Of a stretch of DNA of 23,269 nt, positions 1 to 8,380 are shown piece after piece. The stretch is from positions 1-23,269 of the forward strand of contig JAISTU010000114.1 in the NCBI GenBank assembly GCA_031272415.1, in the 5' to 3' direction. Below the pieces are notes generated by a model. The model had not been told where the DNA came from, made no database searches, and saw nothing but the letters and a program-made list of their open reading frames with translations. Source of the DNA: Bacteroidales bacterium. Its GTDB lineage: Bacteria; Bacteroidota; Bacteroidia; Bacteroidales; WCHB1-69. The position numbers and the translations under genes are program-made. The first letter of the stretch is position 1; each line of letters opens with the position of its first letter.

Positions 1-160
1 GATAAATACATAGCAATAAAAATTTGCGGAAATTTCCAGCAAAAATCCATTCTCCTTTGCTAAAAAAAAGTTGAGGCTTAAGGGATTTTTTTGCATTTTG
101 GGATAAATTTGTTCTAAAAATGGATAAAAAGACAATTCTCCATTCTCAATTAAAAAAAAA
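1..160. other. left-edge intergenic DNA, possibly the end of a cut gene
   Basis: No complete gene is visible before ruvB. Two short open stretches touch the left edge. On the minus strand an ATG at 50 reads M-D-F-C-W-K-F-P-Q-I-F-I-A-M-Y-L out of the window; this is hydrophobic and could be the start of a divergent membrane protein, but its GGAG lies too close to the ATG to act as a normal ribosome site. On the plus strand frame 1 is open from the edge to a TAA at 61-63 and could be the tail of a gene. I cannot choose between them. The rest holds a box shared with two other intergenic regions (86-119) and a 17-base stretch (134-150) also found upstream of gmhA. Confidence 0.35.
86..119 (+). 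repeat. dispersed intergenic box (T-run, GCATTTT, then GTTCTAAAA), copy 1
   Basis: A run of T, then GCATTTT, a GGGA-like spacer, AAATTTG and TTCTAAAA. The same arrangement occurs at 17648-17682 and 22653-22688, where a 94-bp TGTCTGAAC element follows within 17-27 bp. Here no such element follows; instead GACAATTCTC and the ruvB promoter come next. Its function is unknown. Confidence 0.6.
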
Positions 161-196
161 GTTTTTAATTTTAATTGAAAAAATTGTGTATTTTTG
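161..196 (+). promoter_or_regulatory. promoter of ruvB-pssA (Bacteroidota type)
   Basis: The -7 box TATTTTTG is at 189-196, preceded by GTG and an AT-rich block ending TTTTAATTGA. The 36-bp unit is nearly the same as those before DUF4271, atpA, secA, gmhA and hutH. The Bacteroidota consensus is TAnnTTTG at -7 with a TTG-type element near -33; here the conserved TTG lies only 11 bases upstream of the -7 box, so the AT block probably fills the -33 role. Transcription should start shortly after 200, leaving a leader of about 70 nt before the ATG at 273. Confidence 0.75.
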
Positions 197-272
197 TAAC
201 ATGCTGGTATTTTGAATAGTTTGTTCTATTAAAGGTATCAGAAAAAAAAGATTTTTTATAAAAAAAGAGAAA

Positions 273-1301
273 ATGAATCCGAATTTAGACCCGCATCAAC
301 GGGGTATGTCCCTCACAGAGAGGGAGATAGAAAAAGTAATTCGCCCAACAGGTTTTGTAGAATTTGCAGGGCAAGAAAAGGTGGTCGATAACCTCAAAGT
401 GTTTGTCAATGCAGCAAAACAAAGGGGTGAATCTTTAGACCACGTTTTGTTGCATGGACCTCCCGGACTTGGCAAAACAACACTTTCGCATATTATTGCC
501 AACGAAATGGGGGTTAATTTGCGTGTTACCTCCGGTCCTGTGATTGATAAACCGGGTGATTTGGCGGGTTTATTGACCAATTTGGAGACCAATGATGTAC
601 TTTTTATTGATGAAATTCACCGTTTGTCGCCTGTGGTGGAAGAGTATTTATATTCGGCAATGGAAGATTATAAAATTGATATTTTGATAGAGTCGGGTCC
701 TAATGCACGCAATATTCAATTGACAATCAATCCATTTACATTAGTGGGTGCCACAACGCGTTCCGGCATGCTGACGGCTCCTTTACGCTCACGATTTGGC
801 ATCAATTTGAGGCTAAATTATTATGATACAGCCACTTTGGAGAAAATTATTGTCCGCTCGGCAGGTATTTTAAAAATTAAAATTGATAGCCAAGCCGCTC
901 ATGAAATTGCTCGCCGCAGTCGCGGTACACCACGTATTGCGAATTTGCTTTTGAGACGCATTCGGGATTTTGCCCAAATCAAAGGAGACGGTAATATAGA
1001 TATTGAAATTGCCCGATATGGGTTATCTGCACTCAATGTGGACGCACACGGCTTGGATGAGATGGACAATCGGCTGTTGAGTACGATTATCGGCAAATTT
1101 AAAGGTGGTCCGGTCGGCATTACCACCATTGCCACTGCTGTTGGCGAAGATGTGGATACGATAGAGGAGGTTTATGAGCCGTTTTTGATACAGGAGGGAT
1201 TTTTGATGCGTACTCCGCGCGGACGTGAAGCCACCGCTTTGGCGTATGAGCATTTGGGATTGGATAAAAATGCCCTCAAAGGGATTTCTTTGTTTGACTA
1301 A
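273..1301 (+). CDS. ruvB: Holliday junction branch migration ATPase RuvB
   Basis: RuvB is the hexameric AAA+ motor that, with RuvA, drives branch migration of Holliday junctions during recombination and repair in the cytoplasm. The 342-residue product has the normal length and all expected parts: Walker A GPPGLGKT at residues 62-69, Walker B with VLFIDEIH at 109-116, sensor 1 GATTRSG at 159-165, the sensor 2 region RGTPRIANLLLRR from 217, and the C-terminal winged helix with RTPRGREAT at 313-321. The ATG at 273 follows an A/G-rich stretch without a clear Shine-Dalgarno site. pssA begins 14 bases downstream and is probably co-transcribed. Nothing is missing or unusual. Confidence 0.98.
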   Translation: MNPNLDPHQRGMSLTEREIEKVIRPTGFVEFAGQEKVVDNLKVFVNAAKQRGESLDHVLLHGPPGLGKTTLSHIIANEMGVNLRVTSGPVIDKPGDLAGLLTNLETNDVLFIDEIHRLSPVVEEYLYSAMEDYKIDILIESGPNARNIQLTINPFTLVGATTRSGMLTAPLRSRFGINLRLNYYDTATLEKIIVRSAGILKIKIDSQAAHEIARRSRGTPRIANLLLRRIRDFAQIKGDGNIDIEIARYGLSALNVDAHGLDEMDNRLLSTIIGKFKGGPVGITTIATAVGEDVDTIEEVYEPFLIQEGFLMRTPRGREATALAYEHLGLDKNALKGISLFD

Positions 1302-1315
1302 AAACGATAAATTTT

Positions 1316-1999
1316 ATGAAAAAAAACATCCCTAACTTATTGACTTTGTTGAATTTAGCATCCGGTGCTATAGCCATTTTGTTGGCGACACAGTCTCATA
1401 CCGATTATGCGGCATTATTTCTTTTGCTGGCGGCAGTGTTTGATTTTTTAGATGGTTTTGCGGCTCGCATATTGCATGTCAAATCTGAGGTCGGCAAAGA
1501 ATTAGACTCCCTTTCAGATATGGTTTCGTTTGGTTTAGCCCCTGCGATGATTGGTGTTTTCCATTTGCAAAGTATTGATAATCAATTATTTACGTTTTCA
1601 TGGCAAAATATTTTTTTCTTTGCTTTTATTTTATTGTATCCTTGTTGTGCGGCTTTACGGTTGGCAAAATTCAACCTTGACACTCGGCAAAGTGAACATT
1701 TTTTAGGTTTACCAACTCCTGCGGCGGCTTTTGTGTTAATGACATTGCAATTTTTTCCTGTAATCGATTGTATATCATGGATTTACATAATAGTCAGTCT
1801 TTTTTTGTGCATTTTGATGCTGATAGAAATCCCTCTTATATCGCTCAAATTTAAGAACTTTTATTTTAAAGAAAATATTTTTCGTTACATTTTGATTTTA
1901 TGTGCTGCTATTTTGTTGATATTCTTTCATTTAAAAGCAGTTCCATTCATTATTGCTCTTTATATTCTTTTGTCTGTTTTGCAAAGAAAAATGTTTTAG
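1316..1999 (+). CDS. pssA: CDP-diacylglycerol-serine O-phosphatidyltransferase
   Basis: This enzyme joins CDP-diacylglycerol and serine to give phosphatidylserine, the precursor of phosphatidylethanolamine, in the inner membrane. The CDP-alcohol phosphotransferase signature D-G-x2-A-R-x8-G-x3-D-x3-D is complete: D46, G47, A50, R51, G60, D64 and D68. Several hydrophobic membrane segments follow, the last three between about residues 150 and 225. The 227-residue length fits the short Bacteroidota/Gram-positive type (PssA) rather than the unrelated E. coli PLD-like enzyme. No Shine-Dalgarno site is visible. It lies 14 bases after ruvB, and its stop codon abuts the next promoter module. Confidence 0.93.
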   Translation: MKKNIPNLLTLLNLASGAIAILLATQSHTDYAALFLLLAAVFDFLDGFAARILHVKSEVGKELDSLSDMVSFGLAPAMIGVFHLQSIDNQLFTFSWQNIFFFAFILLYPCCAALRLAKFNLDTRQSEHFLGLPTPAAAFVLMTLQFFPVIDCISWIYIIVSLFLCILMLIEIPLISLKFKNFYFKENIFRYILILCAAILLIFFHLKAVPFIIALYILLSVLQRKMF

Positions 2000-2000
2000 A

Positions 2001-2036
2001 GTTTTAATTTTTAATTGAATAATTTGTGTATTTTTG
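2001..2036 (+). promoter_or_regulatory. promoter of the DUF4271-rnpA-GT9 unit
   Basis: The -7 box TATTTTTG is at 2029-2036, preceded by GTG and TTTTTAATTGA. It begins one base after the pssA stop codon. The predicted leader to the GTG start at 2092 is about 50 nt. Confidence 0.75.
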
Positions 2037-2091
2037 CAATTGTTTAAGAATTTGAAATCAATTTGAGAATTATAAAAATTATTGTAATTAA

Positions 2092-2988
2092 GTGTATTTA
2101 AATCAGTTATATCAAAAAACGGAGACAGACAGTTTGGCTTTTTCGGGTGAAGGTACGCTTGTTTTTTACCCAAAAGATACTTTTTTTACGCCTTGCACTG
2201 CCGAGAATTTTTCCTCTTTGGATTCGGTGCAAACGCATTCTCAAAGAGCAAATGATAACTTTTTCTCCATACATCAAAGTCGGCAACAACATGGAGGCAA
2301 TCTTTTTTATAGTCAATCGGTTGCTCAACAAACCTCTAACGCTCTCTCTTTGACTGAATTTAATTGGTTTTTGCCACACATAGGATTGATTTTATTTTTG
2401 TTGTGTATTTTGCGGTCGCATTATGTTAGATTGTATTGGTTAGCAGGCAATTCGGTAATCAAAGGCATCTACAATTCTGTCAATATGACCAAAATCAATG
2501 AGCAGGTGAATAGGATTTACTTTTTTTTGCTTATGTTTTGCTCTTGCCTCATTGCGGGGATGATGTTTACGACTTTATTACCGTTTTTTATGCCACATAA
2601 ACCCATTGATTCTCAATATTTTATATTTTTTTCGGTGGCAGGAGTCGTTGCTTTTTATACACTGCATTCGCTTTTTTTGTCTATTATCGGTTGGCTGTTG
2701 AATTTAAAAGAAAGTTCAACCGTATTTAAAAAGGCTTTAATCCGTTTATTTTTCGGAATTATGTTGTTTACATTTCCATTTGTTGTTCTCAACCATTATT
2801 ATCCGTCATGGATTTGGACAGGAGTGTGTTGTTTTTTTATTCTTCTTTTGTCTGTGCAATGGATAAGATTGATATACAGGAGTTTCTATAAAAATTTAAG
2901 ATGGTATGGCATTATTTTATACTTTTTGGCAATTGAAATAATTCCCATCTTAACAGCAATTAAATTATTGATAACCATATTTTTATAA
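2092..2988 (+). CDS. DUF4271 integral membrane protein
   Basis: Residues 1-85 are polar and poorly conserved. About six membrane segments follow (near residues 90-110, 140-168, 178-205, 215-235, 240-262 and 273-298). This layout, with the position just before rnpA, fits the DUF4271 family found only in Bacteroidota, where it usually lies beside hemD (uroporphyrinogen-III synthase) and rnpA. Its biochemical role is not known. The reading frame opens with GTG at 2092; no in-frame ATG occurs before the membrane part, so GTG is preferred, but the exact start is uncertain. The hemD gene that often sits between DUF4271 and rnpA is absent here: only 7 bases separate the two. Confidence 0.8.
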   Translation: MYLNQLYQKTETDSLAFSGEGTLVFYPKDTFFTPCTAENFSSLDSVQTHSQRANDNFFSIHQSRQQHGGNLFYSQSVAQQTSNALSLTEFNWFLPHIGLILFLLCILRSHYVRLYWLAGNSVIKGIYNSVNMTKINEQVNRIYFFLLMFCSCLIAGMMFTTLLPFFMPHKPIDSQYFIFFSVAGVVAFYTLHSLFLSIIGWLLNLKESSTVFKKALIRLFFGIMLFTFPFVVLNHYYPSWIWTGVCCFFILLLSVQWIRLIYRSFYKNLRWYGIILYFLAIEIIPILTAIKLLITIFL

Positions 2989-2995
2989 TATTTTT

Positions 2996-3421
2996 ATGAA
3001 CAAAGAGCAAAACATTATTCAACAAGGAGATAAAAAATTCGGATTTTCAAAGCGTGAAAAAATTTGCAAAAGAAATGATTTTCTTTTATTGTTTCAAACC
3101 AATCAAGTTTTATACTCGTATCCTTATTTTTGCCGTTATCGGCTCACCGAAAGCAAAGAGCAGAAAGTTAGAATTGCTATTTCGGCACCAAAAAAATATT
3201 TTAAAAGGGCAGTTGATAGAAACCGTATCAAACGGCTGACAAGAGAAATTTTTCGATTGAATAAACATATTCTGTATCAACAAGATAAGTTTAAAAATTA
3301 TCAATTGGACATCTTTTTCATTTACTCCGAAGAAGTTCTATTGTCGTTTGATGTTTTGCAAAAAAAAATGCTCACTTTACTCAATAAGTTATCAACTGAT
3401 ATTCAAATAGATAAGGAATAA
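2996..3421 (+). CDS. rnpA: ribonuclease P protein component
   Basis: RnpA is the small basic protein that binds the RNase P RNA and helps it remove 5' leaders from precursor tRNA. The signature RNR region is clear (R71 to R87, with R75-N76-R77 and the following IKRLTREIFR). The product is rich in Lys and Arg and is 141 residues, slightly longer than the usual 110-130 because of an N-terminal extension of about 20 residues. It starts 7 bases after the DUF4271 stop and ends 3 bases before the glycosyltransferase, so the three genes form one unit. Confidence 0.95.
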   Translation: MNKEQNIIQQGDKKFGFSKREKICKRNDFLLLFQTNQVLYSYPYFCRYRLTESKEQKVRIAISAPKKYFKRAVDRNRIKRLTREIFRLNKHILYQQDKFKNYQLDIFFIYSEEVLLSFDVLQKKMLTLLNKLSTDIQIDKE

Positions 3422-3424
3422 AAA

Positions 3425-4432
3425 ATGGACAAAAAAGGCAAAAAAATTCTCATCATTCACACTGCTTTTTTGGGCGATATTATTTTATCAACACCTTTGT
3501 TGTCCAAAATTTCGCACTATTACACCGATTGTAAAATTTATTATTTAACCACACCTTTGGGGGCTGAAATTTTGCAACATCATCCTCATATTGAACACTT
3601 TATAATTTATGACAAACGCGGAAAAGATAAAGGGTTCAGAGGCTGGTTACGAATACTCAAACAAATAAAAAAAGAACATTTTGACATCGTTTTTGCTCTT
3701 CATCGCTACCTAAAAACGACCTTATTTGCTTATTTTTCAAACGCTTACATTCGCATTGGTTATAATATTGCATTTTTGAATAAATTATTTACAAAAAGAG
3801 TAATTTATGTCAAAAAAAAACATGAAGTAGAACGTTTGTTGTCTTTTGTTGAGCCGATTGATGATCCCGATTATTCAATTGCTTTATTCCCCGATAATGC
3901 TGATTTTCAGATAGTTCAACAATGGTTGAGTGCCGATTTTAATGGCAAAAGAATAACCATAGCCCCTGAAAGTCAATGGTTTACAAAACAATGGCTATGG
4001 GAATATTTTCAAATTCTTGTTGAAAAATTGTCAAAAATTGAAAATCTTCAAATTGTAATTGTAGGTCAAAAAAAAGATAATTTATTTTCTAACAGCAAGA
4101 ATATCATTGATTTACGTGGAAAAACTTCGCTCTCTCAATGGATGGCTGTCATTGCAATGTCTGATGTTTTGGTGAGCAACGATTCGGCGTCTGTGCATAT
4201 AGCGTCTGCGTTTCCGAGTGTGAAAATACATGCCATTTTTGGACCTACTATCAAAGAGTTTGGATTTTATCCATGGTCGCAAAACAGTGTTATTCACGAA
4301 GTTAGTGGCTTACCCTGTCGTCCGTGTGGCATACATGGCAGCAATCGTTGCAAAAAGAAACATTTCAAATGTATGAAAAATATTTTGCCACAAACTGTTT
4401 TTGATGCCATTTGTACCTCACTGAAAATTTGA
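3425..4432 (+). CDS. glycosyltransferase family 9 (heptosyltransferase-like)
   Basis: GT9 enzymes move ADP-activated heptose onto lipopolysaccharide core or related surface glycans on the inner face of the cytoplasmic membrane. The N-terminal HTAFLGDIILSTPLL (residues 12-26) is the family's acceptor-domain start. The C-terminal domain has the nucleotide-sugar site around SNDSASVHIAS (from residue 251) and GPT. It ends with a Cys cluster (C298, C301, C309, C316) typical of many Bacteroidota GT9 proteins. At 335 residues it is full length. The acceptor and sugar cannot be read from sequence. gmhA in the same window makes a heptose precursor, which supports heptose transfer. A weak AAGGA lies just before the ATG. 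Confidence 0.88.
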   Translation: MDKKGKKILIIHTAFLGDIILSTPLLSKISHYYTDCKIYYLTTPLGAEILQHHPHIEHFIIYDKRGKDKGFRGWLRILKQIKKEHFDIVFALHRYLKTTLFAYFSNAYIRIGYNIAFLNKLFTKRVIYVKKKHEVERLLSFVEPIDDPDYSIALFPDNADFQIVQQWLSADFNGKRITIAPESQWFTKQWLWEYFQILVEKLSKIENLQIVIVGQKKDNLFSNSKNIIDLRGKTSLSQWMAVIAMSDVLVSNDSASVHIASAFPSVKIHAIFGPTIKEFGFYPWSQNSVIHEVSGLPCRPCGIHGSNRCKKKHFKCMKNILPQTVFDAICTSLKI

Positions 4433-4440
4433 TTTTTTAA

Positions 4441-4476
4441 TATTTAATTTTTAATTGAAGAATTTGTGTATCTTTG
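4441..4476 (+). promoter_or_regulatory. promoter of the atpA-atpG unit
   Basis: The -7 box TATCTTTG is at 4469-4476, preceded by GTG and TTAATTTTTAATTGA. It gives atpA its own promoter, separate from the glycosyltransferase that ends at 4432. The predicted leader before the ATG at 4512 is about 30 nt. Confidence 0.78.
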
Positions 4477-4511
4477 TAAAACTATAAAATTATTTTTTGA
4501 TTAAGATTATT

Positions 4512-6095
4512 ATGGGAGAAATAAAACCATCAGAAGTATCTGCTATTATTAGGCAGCAGTTGGCAGGATTTACAGACCAGACTCAACTCGAAGAAACAGG
4601 AGTTGTTTTGGAAGTAGGAGACGGAATTGCACGTGTTTATGGACTTTCAAATGCACAGTCCGGAGAGTTGATATATTTTGAAAAAGATGACATCGAAGGG
4701 ATTGTTTTGAATTTGGAAGATGACAATGTAGGCATAGTGCTTTTAGGTGAGGCAAAAGACCTCAATGAGGGTGATATATGTCGCCGGACACGTAAAATTG
4801 CCTCTATCGAAGTCAATGAAAATATGCTCGGACGTGTTATCAATACTTTGGGGCAACCGATAGATGGCAAAGGACGCATTGAAGGGGCTACTTATCAATT
4901 GCCATTAGAGCGAAAAGCACCCGGTGTAATCTATCGACAGCCGGTTAAAGAGCCACTGCAAACAGGAATTAAAGCCATTGATGCAATGATTCCTATCGGA
5001 CGCGGACAGCGGGAATTGATTATCGGCGACCGTCAAACAGGAAAAACGGCTATCGCTATTGATACTATTATCAATCAAAAAGAATTTTACGACAAAGGGG
5101 AGCCTGTTTATTGTATTTATGTTGCAGTAGGACAAAAAGGCTCTACGATTGCTAATATTGTAAAAACGTTGACCGACCATGGGGCTATGGATTATACAGT
5201 AATTGTAGCCGCAACAGCCTCCGAACCGGCAGCGATGCAATTTTATGCTCCTTATGCGGGGGCAGCGATAGGGGAATATTTCCGCGATACGGGACGTGCT
5301 GCCTTAATTATTTATGATGATTTATCAAAGCAAGCCGTTTCATATAGGGAAGTGTCGCTTTTGTTGCGTCGTCCGCCCGGACGTGAAGCCTATCCGGGTG
5401 ATATTTTTTATTTGCATTCACGTTTGTTGGAGCGTGCGGCTAAAATTATAGAATCGGACGAAATTGCACAGCAAATGAACGATATACCTGATTGTCTTAA
5501 ACCGATTGTCAAAGGCGGCGGTTCATTGACTGCCTTGCCGATTATTGAAACGCAGGCGGGAGACGTTTCGGCGTACATTCCGACCAATGTGATTTCAATT
5601 ACAGACGGTCAGATATTTTTGGAAACCAATTTGTTTAATGCAGGCATACGTCCGGCTATCAATGTAGGGATTTCGGTTTCGCGTGTTGGCGGTAATGCAC
5701 AAATTAAATCCATGAAAAAAGTGGCAGGAACGCTCAAATTAGACCAAGCACAATTCTCTGAATTACAAGCGTTTGCAAAGTTTGGTTCTGATATTGACGC
5801 CGCAACACAAGCCGTTTTAGACAAAGGCAGTCGCAATGTAGAAATACTTAAACAGCCTCAATATACACCTTATTCTGTTGAAAATCAAATTGCTATCATT
5901 TATTGTGGTACCAATGGTTTGTTGCAAAAAGTGCCTGTAAAAAGCATTGCCGATTTTGAAGCAGAATTTTTGCACAATTTATCCCAATATCACAAAGATA
6001 CTATGGATGAGTTGAAAAAAGGTGTTATCAATGAGGCGATTATGGATACATTGAAAAAAGTTTGTGCGGAAGTTGCCCATAAATACGAAAAATAA
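4512..6095 (+). CDS. atpA: F1 ATP synthase subunit alpha
   Basis: Subunit alpha forms the alpha3-beta3 head of F1 and carries the non-catalytic nucleotide sites and the arginine finger. The 527-residue product shows the N-terminal beta-barrel, Walker A GDRQTGKT at residues 172-179, LIIYDDLSKQA, the segment GSLTALPIIETQAGDVSAY, and ISVSRVGG containing the arginine finger. I start it at ATG 4512 (MGEIKPSEVS), which matches the usual family start. An upstream in-frame TTG at 4497 would add five residues but has no support. Its neighbour atpG follows after 12 bases. The usual upstream partners atpB, atpE, atpF and atpH are not here, so the ATP synthase genes are split. Confidence 0.98.
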   Translation: MGEIKPSEVSAIIRQQLAGFTDQTQLEETGVVLEVGDGIARVYGLSNAQSGELIYFEKDDIEGIVLNLEDDNVGIVLLGEAKDLNEGDICRRTRKIASIEVNENMLGRVINTLGQPIDGKGRIEGATYQLPLERKAPGVIYRQPVKEPLQTGIKAIDAMIPIGRGQRELIIGDRQTGKTAIAIDTIINQKEFYDKGEPVYCIYVAVGQKGSTIANIVKTLTDHGAMDYTVIVAATASEPAAMQFYAPYAGAAIGEYFRDTGRAALIIYDDLSKQAVSYREVSLLLRRPPGREAYPGDIFYLHSRLLERAAKIIESDEIAQQMNDIPDCLKPIVKGGGSLTALPIIETQAGDVSAYIPTNVISITDGQIFLETNLFNAGIRPAINVGISVSRVGGNAQIKSMKKVAGTLKLDQAQFSELQAFAKFGSDIDAATQAVLDKGSRNVEILKQPQYTPYSVENQIAIIYCGTNGLLQKVPVKSIADFEAEFLHNLSQYHKDTMDELKKGVINEAIMDTLKKVCAEVAHKYEK

Positions 6096-6107
6096 ACATT
6101 TTCCAAC

Positions 6108-6980
6108 ATGGCTAATTTAAAAGAAATACGCATTCGATTAGCGTCTGTACAATCAACGCAAAAAATTACAGGGGCAATGAAAATGGTCTCTGCGGCTAAA
6201 TTGAGAAAAGCACAAACTGCTATCCAGCGGTTGCGTCCCTATTCCCGCAAAATGACGGAAATATTGGGCAATTTAGCCACAGACGCTTCGGACGACAATC
6301 CACTATCTGTCAACAGAGGCAATGAAAAAGTTGTTTTAATCGCAATTGCCTCAAACAAAGGACTTTGCGGCGGTTTTAACAGTGCTGTTCTTAAAAAAAT
6401 ACAGCATTTACTCACCAATGATTATGCCGAACAAGTTGCCAAAGGAACTCTGCAAATGATTACTATCGGCAAACGAGTGAGTGAATTTGTACAAAATAAA
6501 AAAATACCTGCTTTAGCCAATTATGACGCACTTTTAGAGTCGGTATCTTTTGAAAAAACAGCCCAAATTGCAGAAGAGTTAATGCAAAAATTTATTGCAA
6601 AAGAGATTGATACTGTGCAAATTATATATAATGAATTTAAAAATGCAGCCACTCAAACGCTCACTGTTGAGCAGTTTTTGCCCATCGTTCCCATGACGGA
6701 TAAACAGCAAACTGTTACAGCAACAGATTACATTTATGAGCCCGATAAAGCGACACTTTTTGCCGAATTATTGCCCAAAGCCATGAAATTGAGGCTTTTT
6801 AAATGCTTGCTTGACTCGCTCGCCTCCGAACATGGCGCAAGAATGACCGCAATGCACAAAGCCACCGAAAATGCTAACGAATTGACCAAACAACTTAATC
6901 TCACTTACAACAAATTGCGTCAATCTGCTATCACTAACGAAATTATTGAAATCGTAAGCGGTGCAGAAGCACTTGGATAA
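6108..6980 (+). CDS. atpG: F1 ATP synthase subunit gamma
   Basis: Subunit gamma is the central rotor shaft of F1. The 290-residue product has both conserved ends: N-terminal ANLKEIRIRLASVQST with KITGAMKMVSAAKLRKAQ, and a C-terminal helix with GARMTAMHKATENA followed by YNKLRQSAITNEIIEIVSGA. The variable middle is of normal length. It starts 12 bases after atpA with no Shine-Dalgarno site and is probably translated from the same transcript. Confidence 0.97.
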   Translation: MANLKEIRIRLASVQSTQKITGAMKMVSAAKLRKAQTAIQRLRPYSRKMTEILGNLATDASDDNPLSVNRGNEKVVLIAIASNKGLCGGFNSAVLKKIQHLLTNDYAEQVAKGTLQMITIGKRVSEFVQNKKIPALANYDALLESVSFEKTAQIAEELMQKFIAKEIDTVQIIYNEFKNAATQTLTVEQFLPIVPMTDKQQTVTATDYIYEPDKATLFAELLPKAMKLRLFKCLLDSLASEHGARMTAMHKATENANELTKQLNLTYNKLRQSAITNEIIEIVSGAEALG

Positions 6981-7028
6981 AGAATATAATTAATTGATTA
7001 TCAAAGAATTAAGAAATAGTAAAAAAGC

Positions 7029-8363
7029 ATGGAAACAACAAGTGTGAAATGTCCGCAATGCGGGAGAGTGATTAACGTAAGTGATGTTATTCGCCTTCAA
7101 ATTGAGGAAGAATATAAAAGAAATTATGACGAATTGAGAGCAAATACGGAAAAAGAATATGCTCGTAAAATCGCCGATTTGGAAAAAGAAAAATTAGAAT
7201 TTGAAAACAAAAAAAAACAAGAAAATGCGCTGTTTATGAAACGATTAGATAGTGAACTTTCAAAAAAAGAAATCCTACTTAAACAGCAAATTGAAAAAGA
7301 AAATTTGGAAAAATTTAAATTGCTCAACGAAGATAATGAAAACAGAATCAAATTGTTAAATGAAGAATTGAACGAAAAAAGCAATGCTTTAAAAGATTTG
7401 AACAAAACAAAAATCGAAATTGAGCAATTAAAACGTCAAAAAGAAGAATTATTAGAAAAAATTACCCTCGAAAAAGAAAAGGAACTCACTGATAAACTGA
7501 ACATTGAACGCGAAAAGTTAAAGCAAAATTTAGAAGAAGAAAAAAAACAAAATCTCAAACTTCTCAATGAGGAAATTGAAAAGGCTAAACAAAAAGCAAA
7601 TGAAGATAACTCACTGAAAATTAGAGAGTTAGAAAAAAAATTACATGACCAAACCGAACTTGCCAATGAAATGAAACGCAAAGCAGAACAAGGCTCTACG
7701 CAATTGCAAGGCGAGGTGCAAGAGTTGGCAATTGAGGAGATTTTGCGGGTATCTTTTCCGTATGATGAGATTGCGGAAGTTCCCAAAGGTGTTTCGGGAG
7801 CAGATGTTATTCAAAAGGTGAGAAATCATTTTGGACAAGAGGTCGGTAAAATTGTTTTTGAAAGTAAGCGTACCAAAACATTCAGTAATGATTGGATTCC
7901 CAAGTTGAAAAGTGATGCGGTGTTGGTAAAAGCCGATATTTGTGTACTTGTGAGTGAAACTTTACCGGATGGAATTGAAAAAGTGGGACAAAAAAATGGC
8001 GTTTGGATTTGCTCTTTTACTGATTTTAAAGGAGTTGTGATGATTCTTCGCGAAAGTTTAATCAAAATAAACGAAGCATATTCATCGCAAACCAATAAGG
8101 GTGAAAAGATGCAAATGTTGTACGATTATTTGATGTCTAACGAATTTTTGATGCAAGTGGGCGCCATTGTAGACGGTTTTTCGGAACTGCAAAAAGGTTA
8201 TATGCAGGAAAGAAATGCAATGGAAAGGATTTGGAAACAGCGTGAAAAACAACTCGAAAAAGTGATGTTAAACACCAACCATTTTGTTGGCTCAATTCAA
8301 GGGATTGCAGGTAATTCGGTGCAATTGAAACAAATTGATTGGCAAGAAAATAGCGAAGAATAA
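7029..8363 (+). CDS. DUF2130 protein: zinc-ribbon-like start, long coiled coil, nuclease-like end
   Basis: A member of the DUF2130 (COG4487) family, whose function is not established. Residues 8-11 hold a single CPQC pair, like half of a zinc ribbon. Residues 25-225 are a highly charged Lys/Glu coiled coil. Residues 228-425 are the DUF2130 domain. Within it, GAD (D259), then FESK (E278 and K280) with the following TKTFSNDW, resembles the D...ExK core of PD-(D/E)xK nucleases; that reading is my inference. It starts 48 bases after atpG with no promoter box seen, so it may be read through from the atp unit. The S46 peptidase gene follows after 17 bases. Confidence 0.85.
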   Translation: METTSVKCPQCGRVINVSDVIRLQIEEEYKRNYDELRANTEKEYARKIADLEKEKLEFENKKKQENALFMKRLDSELSKKEILLKQQIEKENLEKFKLLNEDNENRIKLLNEELNEKSNALKDLNKTKIEIEQLKRQKEELLEKITLEKEKELTDKLNIEREKLKQNLEEEKKQNLKLLNEEIEKAKQKANEDNSLKIRELEKKLHDQTELANEMKRKAEQGSTQLQGEVQELAIEEILRVSFPYDEIAEVPKGVSGADVIQKVRNHFGQEVGKIVFESKRTKTFSNDWIPKLKSDAVLVKADICVLVSETLPDGIEKVGQKNGVWICSFTDFKGVVMILRESLIKINEAYSSQTNKGEKMQMLYDYLMSNEFLMQVGAIVDGFSELQKGYMQERNAMERIWKQREKQLEKVMLNTNHFVGSIQGIAGNSVQLKQIDWQENSEE

Positions 8364-8380
8364 ATAAAAATATAGATAAG

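Noticed and set aside
1931..2173. 80-codon minus-strand frame between pssA and DUF4271
   Set aside because: It overlaps the end of pssA, the DUF4271 promoter and the start of DUF4271; low-complexity Asn/Lys composition from AT-rich DNA.
2147..2353. 68-codon frame inside the DUF4271 start
   Set aside because: It is in another frame of the same strand within the DUF4271 N-terminal region and lacks a ribosome site or recognisable features.
4905..5240. 111-codon open frame antisense to atpA
   Set aside because: The sense strand encodes the conserved nucleotide-binding part of AtpA, and no promoter or ribosome site supports the antisense frame.
7124..7786. Ser/Phe-rich antisense open frames
   Set aside because: They are the mirror of the Lys/Glu-rich coiled coil of the DUF2130 gene; such codons give long stop-free antisense frames by composition.
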